Source of the DNA: Thermoanaerobaculales bacterium
Lineage (GTDB): Bacteria > Acidobacteriota > Thermoanaerobaculia > Thermoanaerobaculales > Sulfomarinibacteraceae
Reading direction: 5' to 3'
Assembly: GCA_025456385.1 (NCBI GenBank)
Contig: JALOKS010000074.1
Coordinates: forward strand, 1-10,001
Length of the DNA stretch: 10,001 bases
A program made the position numbers and the translations under genes. The notes beneath the pieces were generated by a model. That model saw only the letters and a program-made list of their open reading frames with translations, was not told where the DNA came from and searched no databases. Shown here one piece after another: positions 4,353 to 10,001 of the stretch (position 1 is its first letter; every line of letters starts with the position of its first letter).

Positions 4353-7300
4353 CCGCCTGAGCCGCTGCCTCGCCACCGAACCTGAGGTACAGCACCGGCA
4401 GCACCATCAGAGTCAGCAGCGTCGAGGTCACCACGCCGCTCACGACGACCACGGCCAGCGGCCGCTGCACCTCCGAGCCGACGCCCGAGGCCCAAATCAT
4501 CGGCACGAGGCCGAGGGCGGTGGTGGCGGCGGTCATCAGCACCGGCCGCAGCCGCAGCTCGGCGCCTTCGAGCACCGCATCGAGCCGCGGCCGGCCCTCG
4601 GCCTCGAGGTTGCGGAAGAACTCCACCATCACCAGGCCGTTGAGCACCGCGATGCCGAACAGGGCGATGAAGCCCACCGAGGCCGACACCGAGAGGTAGA
4701 GACCCGAGACCTTGAGGCCGATGACGCCGCCGACGAGGGCGAGCGGGATGTTGACGAGGATCAGGAACACGGGGCGCGTCGCGCGGAAGTTGAGGTAGAG
4801 GAGGATGAAGATCAGCACCAGCGCAACCGGCACCATCACCCGGAGGCGGGCCATGGCCCGCTGCTGCTGCTCGAACTGGCCGCCCCAGATGGCGAAGGAG
4901 CCCGTCGGCAGGACGAGCTCGGCCGCCAGCCGCTGCCGCGCCTCGTCGACGAAGCCGCCGATGTCGCGGCCGACGACGTTGAGCTCGACCACGACCCGGC
5001 GCCTCCCGTCCTCGCGCGAGATCTGGGCCGGGCCCTCGACGATCTCGATCGCAGCCACCTCGCGCAGCAGCACCCGCTCGCCGCCGGGGCTCGCGAGCGG
5101 CAGGTCGCGCAGGTTCTCGACCTCGGCGGTGAAGGCCCGCGGCAGGCGTACGACCACGTCGGTGCGGCGGTCGCCCTCCGGCACCGTGGTGACGACCCGG
5201 CCGCCGACGGCGGTCTCGATCAGCGCCTGCACCTGGGCGACAGAGACGCCCATCCGCGCCATGCGCCGCCGGTCCATGGCGATCTGCAGGTAGCCGAGCC
5301 CCTCGACCGCCTCCACCTTCACGTCGGCGGCGCCGCGCACCCCGGAGATGATCCGCGCCGCCTCCTCGCCGAGGAGGGCGAGCTCGTGGAGGTCATCGCC
5401 GAAGATCTTGACCGCGATCTGCGACTTGACGCCTGACAGCAGCTCGTCGACGCGCATCTGGATCGGCTGGGTGTAGCCGAACTCGACGCCGGGAATCGTC
5501 GCCAGGCGGTCGCGGATCGCCGCCACCAGGCCGTCCTTGCTGCGCGCCGTCACCCACTCCGCGCGGGGGGCCAGCAGCACGTAGATGTCGCTCTCCCCCA
5601 CCCCCATGGGATCGGTCGAGATGTCGGAGCGTCCGGTGCGGCTGACCACGTGGCGCACCTCGGGCAGCTCCATGATCGTGGACTCGATGAGCGCGACCGT
5701 GGCCAGCGCCTGCTCGAGCGACACCGAGGGGATCTGGAAGGGCTGGACGACGATCGAGCCCTCGTCCATGGTCGGCAGGAACTCGGTGCCGAGGGTGGGC
5801 GCGAGGGCCGCCGCCACCGCGGTGAGGCCGAGGGCGAGGCCGAGGACGAGCCGCGGATGGGCGATGGCGAATCGCAGGTGGGGGCGGTAGAGCCGGCGCA
5901 CGACATCGGCCGGGTGCTGGAAGCGGCCGCCGCCGAAGACCGGGACGGCCCGCAGCAGGAAGGAGCCCAGGCACGGGATCAGGGTGAAGGTCAGGAGCAG
6001 CGCACAACCCAGCGCGATCGCGATGGTGTAGGCGAGGGGCGCGAACATCTTGCCCTCCATGCCCTGCAGCGAGGCGATGGGGAGAAAGACGACGATGATG
6101 ACCGCCACTCCGAAGGTCACCGGGCGCAGCACCTCGAGGGAGGCCTGACGGAGGAGCTCGCGGCGGTCGCGGGACGCCGCCCCCTCGGCGCCGAGCAGGC
6201 GCACGGCGTTCTCGACCAGCACGATGGCACCGTCGCCGAGCATGCCGATCGCGATCGCGAGGCCGGACAGGGTCATCAGGTTGAGGGACATGCCGATCGT
6301 GCTCATCACCAGGAAGGTGGCGAGTGCCGCGACCGGAAGCTGGATCGCCACCAGCACCGCCGAGCGCAGGTGCCCCATGAAGAAGAGCAGCACCAGGAGG
6401 ACCAGCACCGCCCCCTGCAGGAGCGCGCCGCGGACCGTGCCGAGCGCTGTCGTCACCAGCTCGTTGCGGTCGTAGAAGGGCACGACCTCGACGTCCGGCG
6501 GCAGCGACTGGCGCGCCAGCTCGAGCCTCTCCTTGACCCCGGAAACGACGTCGCGGCCCGAGCCGCCGCGCAGCATGAGGACGATGCCCGCGACGGTCTC
6601 GCCGCGGCCGTCGCGGCTGATCGCGCCCTGGCGGATCTCCGGCGCGAGCTCCACCGCAGCGACCTGGGCGAGCAGCACCGGCACCCGGTCGCGGTAGGCC
6701 ACGACGGTGTCCTCGAGGTCCTGGGCCGAGCGCACCCAGCCGTCGCCGCGGACGACGAACTGCTCGCCGCCGCGCTCCACGAAGGCGCCGCCGGCGACCG
6801 CGTTGTTGGCGGCCACCGCCGCCGCCAGCTCCTCGAGAGCGAGGCCGTAGCGCCGCAGCGCGACCGGGTCGGCGACGACGTGGAACTGCCGCACGAGGCC
6901 GCCGAAGGAGTCGACCCCGGCGACGCCGGGGACCGTGCGCAGGATCGGCCGCAGCACCCAATCCTGCAGCGAGCGCAGCTCCATGAGGTCGCGGGAGGGG
7001 CTCTCCAGGGTGTACTGGAAGACCTCGCCGAGCCCGGTCGAGATCGGGCCGAGGTTGCTCGATGTCCCATCGGGCAGCTCGCCGGCGACCGTGAAGATCC
7101 GCTCGAGCACGAGCTGACGGGCGAAGTAGATGTCGGTGCCGTCGTCGAAGACAACGGTCACCATCGACAGCCCAAACTTGGAGAGGGAGCGCACCTCGGT
7201 CGAGTGCGGCAGCCCGGCGCAGGCCTGCTCGATCGGGAAGGTGACCAGCTGCTCGATCTCGAGCGGAGACAGGGTCGGCGCCTGCGAGATCACGGTCACC

Positions 7301-7434
7301 TGGATGTTGGTGACGTCGGGAAACGCGTCGATCGGCAGCTCGCGGAAGGCGACCCACCCGCCGATGATCAGCAGCCCTGCCAGCAGCAGGACCACCAGCC
7401 GGTGGGCGAGCGAGACCTCGACCAGGCGCTGCAT
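4339..7434 (-). CDS. Heavy-metal efflux RND inner-membrane pump (CusA/CzcA family)
   Basis: The 1031-residue product has the full length of HME-RND proton antiporters, which drive metal cations from periplasm or cytoplasm through a TolC-type channel. Visible features are a first membrane helix (residues 12-30) and the HME signature LPIDAFPDVTN (33-43). The pump domains include GQ/GG-type porter segments and KSQIAVKIFGDDL, and a second half carries GPAQISREDGRRRVVVELNV. Helix 4 carries GMLGDGAIVLVEN: D401 and E408 correspond to CzcA D408 and E415, while A395 replaces CzcA D402. That loss argues against a strict Co/Zn/Cd CzcA type; the metal (Cu/Ag or divalent) is unresolved. ATG 7434 follows the adaptor stop by 1 bp, with GGGGAGGA as ribosome binding site inside the adaptor gene. 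The C-terminal QAGSGE and the TAG stop are encoded by heptamer repeat DNA. Confidence 0.92.
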   Translation of the reverse strand: MQRLVEVSLAHRLVVLLLAGLLIIGGWVAFRELPIDAFPDVTNIQVTVISQAPTLSPLEIEQLVTFPIEQACAGLPHSTEVRSLSKFGLSMVTVVFDDGTDIYFARQLVLERIFTVAGELPDGTSSNLGPISTGLGEVFQYTLESPSRDLMELRSLQDWVLRPILRTVPGVAGVDSFGGLVRQFHVVADPVALRRYGLALEELAAAVAANNAVAGGAFVERGGEQFVVRGDGWVRSAQDLEDTVVAYRDRVPVLLAQVAAVELAPEIRQGAISRDGRGETVAGIVLMLRGGSGRDVVSGVKERLELARQSLPPDVEVVPFYDRNELVTTALGTVRGALLQGAVLVLLVLLFFMGHLRSAVLVAIQLPVAALATFLVMSTIGMSLNLMTLSGLAIAIGMLGDGAIVLVENAVRLLGAEGAASRDRRELLRQASLEVLRPVTFGVAVIIVVFLPIASLQGMEGKMFAPLAYTIAIALGCALLLTFTLIPCLGSFLLRAVPVFGGGRFQHPADVVRRLYRPHLRFAIAHPRLVLGLALGLTAVAAALAPTLGTEFLPTMDEGSIVVQPFQIPSVSLEQALATVALIESTIMELPEVRHVVSRTGRSDISTDPMGVGESDIYVLLAPRAEWVTARSKDGLVAAIRDRLATIPGVEFGYTQPIQMRVDELLSGVKSQIAVKIFGDDLHELALLGEEAARIISGVRGAADVKVEAVEGLGYLQIAMDRRRMARMGVSVAQVQALIETAVGGRVVTTVPEGDRRTDVVVRLPRAFTAEVENLRDLPLASPGGERVLLREVAAIEIVEGPAQISREDGRRRVVVELNVVGRDIGGFVDEARQRLAAELVLPTGSFAIWGGQFEQQQRAMARLRVMVPVALVLIFILLYLNFRATRPVFLILVNIPLALVGGVIGLKVSGLYLSVSASVGFIALFGIAVLNGLVMVEFFRNLEAEGRPRLDAVLEGAELRLRPVLMTAATTALGLVPMIWASGVGSEVQRPLAVVVVSGVVTSTLLTLMVLPVLYLRFGGEAAAQAGSGE

Positions 7435-7435
7435 C

Positions 7436-8545
7436 TCAGTCCTCCCCGCCCTCGCCCCTGACCAGGGCCGACTTCAGGAGGAACACCCCTGCCACCGCCA
7501 CCTCGTCGCCCGCCTGCAGGCCGTCGAGCACCTCGTAGCGCTCCCCGTCGCGCTGGCCGAGGACCACCGCTCGCGGTTCGAAGCCCTCGCCGGCGGCCAC
7601 GAACACGCTGTCGGCGCCGCCGATGCTGATCACCGCCGACTGCGGAACCGCGAGCCCCGGGCGCGCGCTGCCGAGGTTGATGACCGCCTCGACAAAGGCG
7701 CCCGGGAAGCAGCTTTCGGTTCCTTCCTCGATGAGGGCGCGGACGCGGATGGTGCGGGTCGCCGGGTCGATCTGCGGCACCCGGGTGATCACCCTCGCCC
7801 GGCCCTTGGCCCCGCCGCGGCCCACCGGCTCGAACTCGACCAGGTCGCCGATCGTCACCGACCGCGCCTGGTCGGGGGCGACCTGCAGCTCGAGCTCGAC
7901 GCGGGCCGGATCGCCGACCACGATCAGCGGCGCGTAGGCCTGCACCCACTCCTGCTCCTGCACCATCACCTCGAGGACGACGCCGTCGACGGGCGACGCG
8001 ACCGGCAGGTGGGGGTCGAGCTGTTGGCTCGAGAGCACGCGCTCGAGGTCGTGCTCCGGGTAGCCGTGGTCGAGCAGCTCCTCCCGCGTGGCGCTCGCCC
8101 GCAGGCGCGCCGACAGCGCCTCCTGCTCGCGACGCTCGAGGTCGAGGCGGCTGATGCCTTCGATCGCCAGCAGCTCGCGGCCGGCCGCCAGCCGCTGCTC
8201 GGCGACCCGCACCTGGTCCACCGCCATCAGGAGCTCGCTCTGCATGGTGAGGAGCTCGTGCGAGTGCAGGACGACGACCACGTCGCCCCGCCGCACGCGC
8301 TCGCCGGGGGCCACCGCGAGCGACTCGACGCGGCCGCCCGCGATGGTCTTCAGGCCCAGGGTCGATCCCGGCGCGCGCACGACCTGGCCGACCGCGCGCA
8401 GGCGGCTGCCGAAGACCTCCTCCCCCACCGCCGCCACCACGATGCCGGCCCGCGCCTGCTGCTCGGGCGACAGTCTGACCAGCTCAGCGCCGGCCGCCAA
8501 CGGCGCCGGCAGACACGCCAACAGGATCGCCAGGAACCGCCTCAT
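7436..8545 (-). CDS. HlyD/CusB-type periplasmic adaptor (membrane fusion protein) of the metal efflux system
   Basis: The protein has 369 residues. ATG 8545 overlaps the upstream tolC stop (ATGA) and is preceded by GGAGGAAGG, so translation is probably coupled. It opens with an export signal, MRRFLAILLACLPAPLAAGAE. C11 lies too close to the N-terminus to be a convincing lipobox. The barrel-sandwich half-motif GGRVESLAVAPGERVRRGDVV is followed by an alpha-helical hairpin (about 95-165, rich in Glu, Arg and Leu), the second half-motif SPVDGVVLEVMVQEQEWV, then the beta-barrel segment (ATRTIRVRALIEEG) and membrane-proximal part (LAVPQSAVISIGG ... LGQRDGERYEVLDGLQAGDEV). This order is typical of RND adaptors that bridge pump and outer channel. 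No extra N- or C-terminal metal-binding domain is present. Confidence 0.92.
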   Translation of the reverse strand: MRRFLAILLACLPAPLAAGAELVRLSPEQQARAGIVVAAVGEEVFGSRLRAVGQVVRAPGSTLGLKTIAGGRVESLAVAPGERVRRGDVVVVLHSHELLTMQSELLMAVDQVRVAEQRLAAGRELLAIEGISRLDLERREQEALSARLRASATREELLDHGYPEHDLERVLSSQQLDPHLPVASPVDGVVLEVMVQEQEWVQAYAPLIVVGDPARVELELQVAPDQARSVTIGDLVEFEPVGRGGAKGRARVITRVPQIDPATRTIRVRALIEEGTESCFPGAFVEAVINLGSARPGLAVPQSAVISIGGADSVFVAAGEGFEPRAVVLGQRDGERYEVLDGLQAGDEVAVAGVFLLKSALVRGEGGED

Positions 8546-9840
8546 GAGCCTTCCTCCACCCCCAGGTCCGCCGCCGGGAAGAGCGCCGGGTCGCCGAGCA
8601 GGTAGCCGAGCCGCAGGCGGGCCGCGAGCAGCTCGGCGCGGGCATCGATCACCGCCAGCAGCACCTCGTCGTGGCGCGCCACGCCTGCGACGTACTCCAG
8701 GTAGCCGATCGCGCCGAGGCGGTACTGGGCGAAGAGCGAGGCCTCGATGCGGTCGAGATCCGCCAGCAGCGGCTCCAGGGCGCGCAGCCGCGCCTCGGCG
8801 CCCGCGGCGCTCGCGAGCTCGCCGCGCGCTTCGCGCAGCGCCTCGGCGAGCGCCGCCTCGAAGCCCGCCGCGGCCGCCGCCTGGCGCTCGCGGGCGGCGA
8901 CTCGCAGCCGGCCGCCGGCGCTGCCGAGCGGCAGCGGCACCGCGATCCGGAAGCCCCAGGCGTTGTAGCCCTCCAGGCCCTCGAGCGCCGGGAAGCGCTC
9001 CCACTCGGCCTCGACCTCCGGCAGGCCCCAGGCGACGGCGGCGGCGAGGCGCGCGCTCGCCGTCTCGAGCCCCGCCTGCCAGCCGGCGAGCCGCAGCGGC
9101 GGCCCGGCGGCCAGGGCCTCGGGGCCGAGGCGTTCGGCTGCCGGCGTGGCCGACAGCCTCGCGAGCTCCTCGAGGTCGCCGGTCCGCGGACGCAGGAAGG
9201 CATCGCCGCAGAGCTCGGCGGCTCCGTGTGCGAGGCCCGCCGCCGCGGCCGCGGCGAGCTCGAGCTCGGAGGCGGCCGTGCTGTGCTCGAGGTCGAGCTG
9301 CGACACCTCGGTGCCCGCAACCTCGCCCAGCTGGTGCCGGGCCTCGAGCAGCGCGAGCGCGGTCTCGAGGCGAGCGACGCGCTCGCGCCGCACCGCGACG
9401 ACCTCGTCGGCGGCGGCCAGCGCCAGCCAGCGCCGCGTGGCCTCGACCGCGATCGCGCGCCGGGCGGCTTCGCGGGCCGGGGCGGCCCCGTCCTCGGCGA
9501 GGCGGCTCAGGTCGCGGGCCGGTCCGGCCTGCCCGAAGAAAAGGAAGGGCGTGGCGAGCCGCACCGTGTCCTGCGCGTTGGGCGTCCGCTCGCCGCCGAG
9601 GCCCTCGCTCTGCCACTCGAGGGTCGGGTTGAAGGCCGCAGCCCCGGCCCGCGCCTCGGCGCCGTGCGCCGCGAGCTCGGCCAACCGTGCCGCGAGCGCC
9701 GGCGACGCGGCCGCCGCCGCGCGCTGCACGGCCGCGACCCGCGTCCCCGCATCCTCGGCGGCGGCGGAGGCGGCCGCAGCGGCCAGCAACGCTCCGCTCA
9801 GCATCAGGCGTCCGACCACGGGGATGCACTCAAGTATCAT
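8542..9840 (-). CDS. TolC/CusC/CzcC-family outer-membrane channel of the metal efflux system
   Basis: It forms the outer-membrane exit duct for the RND pump. The mature part shows two helical repeats rich in Ala, Glu, Arg and Leu with long coiled-coil stretches, an N-terminal AAAFNPTLEWQSEG strand and DTVRLATPFLFFGQAGPARD, matching the FNP-TLE...Q-PF pattern of CzcC-like proteins. The second half carries AWGFRIAVPLPLGSAGGR and ends with FAQYRLGAIGYLEYV and LRLGYLLGD. The stop overlaps the adaptor start by 4 bp. The start is uncertain. ATG 9840 is used here as the longest ATG start, giving 432 residues, but it has no ribosome binding site and begins with codons unusual for this genome (ATA, CTT). 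GTG 9819 would give a neater signal peptide (MVGRLMLSGALL...), and ATG 9804 is also possible. Confidence 0.88.
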   Translation of the reverse strand: MILECIPVVGRLMLSGALLAAAAASAAAEDAGTRVAAVQRAAAAASPALAARLAELAAHGAEARAGAAAFNPTLEWQSEGLGGERTPNAQDTVRLATPFLFFGQAGPARDLSRLAEDGAAPAREAARRAIAVEATRRWLALAAADEVVAVRRERVARLETALALLEARHQLGEVAGTEVSQLDLEHSTAASELELAAAAAAGLAHGAAELCGDAFLRPRTGDLEELARLSATPAAERLGPEALAAGPPLRLAGWQAGLETASARLAAAVAWGLPEVEAEWERFPALEGLEGYNAWGFRIAVPLPLGSAGGRLRVAARERQAAAAAGFEAALAEALREARGELASAAGAEARLRALEPLLADLDRIEASLFAQYRLGAIGYLEYVAGVARHDEVLLAVIDARAELLAARLRLGYLLGDPALFPAADLGVEEGS

Positions 9841-9862
9841 TTCAATCAATGAATTAAGTCGA
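9833..9862 (-). promoter_or_regulatory. Possible promoter of the tolC-hlyD-cusA operon
   Basis: An AT-rich island (about 9830-9876) stands out from the GC-rich surroundings just before the operon. On the minus strand TCGACT (9862-9857) and GATACT (9838-9833), separated by 18 bp, each match the sigma-70 consensus at four of six bases. If real, transcription would begin near 9826 and translation at 9819 or 9804. No clear palindromic operator for a MerR- or CusR-type regulator is seen. Confidence 0.3.
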
Positions 9863-9876
9863 TAATTGAACAATCA

Positions 9877-9922
9877 TGCAGATGACGGCGCCGGCGGCCG
9901 GCGGCGCCGCGAAAGCCCGGCC
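9877..9922. other. GC-rich spacer with hairpin after glgC
   Basis: Directly after the glgC stop on the minus strand lies a GC-only stretch with a 6-bp stem (9889-9894 with 9898-9903, loop CGG). It may slow or end glgC transcription, but no T-run follows, so a terminator is only a possibility. Confidence 0.35.
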
Positions 9923-10001
9923 TCAGATGACGGTGCCGTCGGGGATGACCGCGTTCTTGGCCACCACCACGATGCCGTCGCGGATCGCCCAGGCCTCGCC
10001 A
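9923..10001 (-). CDS. glgC: C-terminal end of glucose-1-phosphate adenylyltransferase (ADP-glucose pyrophosphorylase), partial
   Basis: Twenty-five codons are visible before TGA (9925-9923). They read GEAWAIRDGIVVVAKNAVIPDGTVI, given here as the joined segments GEAWA and IRDGIVVVAKNAVIPDGTVI. The IRDGIVVVxKNAVIPDGTVI ending is the characteristic last strand and turn of the left-handed beta-helix domain of bacterial GlgC. The enzyme makes ADP-glucose from glucose-1-phosphate and ATP for glycogen synthesis. It lies on the same strand as, and upstream of, the efflux operon with an 82-bp gap that contains an AT-rich island, so it is probably a separate transcription unit. Only this short tail supports the call; other left-handed beta-helix nucleotidyltransferases are less likely. 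Confidence 0.78.
   Translation of the reverse strand, partial: GEAWAIRDGIVVVAKNAVIPDGTVI

Noticed and set aside
5650..7461. A 603-codon + strand open frame opposite the RND pump gene
   Set aside because: It is rich in Asp, Arg, His, Gln and Glu with no family resemblance, and lies wholly antisense to a clear CusA/CzcA-type gene.
8542..8545. Fusion of the adaptor with tolC, suggested by one frame open from 9829 to 7436
   Set aside because: The adaptor has its own ATG at 8545 with ribosome binding site and signal peptide; the upstream part of that frame is an off-frame reading of tolC.

Overview
The window is very GC-rich by eye, with G/C at most third codon positions. It comes from a Gram-negative (diderm) bacterium, since it encodes an outer-membrane barrel, a periplasmic adaptor and a TolC-type channel. 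The lineage cannot be fixed from sequence alone. An MtrA/MtrB-type porin-cytochrome pair, a GlgC with a cyanobacterial/acidobacterial-style C-terminus and heptamer-repeat intergenic DNA would fit an Acidobacteriota- or Myxococcota-like organism, but that is inference.

Layout. (1) Positions 1-2637, + strand: the 3' end of a multihaem c-type cytochrome of the MtrA/DmsE/PioA type, then an MtrB/PioB-type outer-membrane barrel, closed by a strong intrinsic terminator. Together they would form a trans-outer-membrane electron conduit. The barrel gene carries one in-frame TGA (2172-2174). The frame stays open beyond it to a proper barrel C-terminus ending in Phe at 2585. It is therefore a nonsense mutation, a base error or, less likely, a recoded codon. 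(2) Positions 2638-3063 and 4033-4352: two intergenic regions built from degenerate 7-bp repeats (CTGYTCC and its complement) and a C-rich 16-mer, arranged as inverted pairs. They bracket a single + strand gene (3064-4032) for a secreted ferritin-like DUF2202 protein with a Gly/Asn-rich tail. (3) Positions 4339-9840, - strand: a compact three-gene operon transcribed tolC -> hlyD -> cusA/czcA, encoding a tripartite heavy-metal efflux (HME-RND) system. Its genes are joined by a 4-bp overlap and a 1-bp gap. (4) Positions 9923-10001, - strand: the last 25 codons of glgC (ADP-glucose pyrophosphorylase).

How the genes may work together: the cytochrome-barrel pair moves electrons across the outer membrane. 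The ferritin-like protein could bind metal in the periplasm, and the RND system exports metal cations. A metal-handling theme is plausible, but co-regulation is not shown: the efflux operon is convergent with the rest and no regulator gene is visible. The items most worth a second look are the interrupted mtrB with a hairpin just after the TGA, and the inverted heptamer elements, one of which supplies the stop codon of the RND pump gene.
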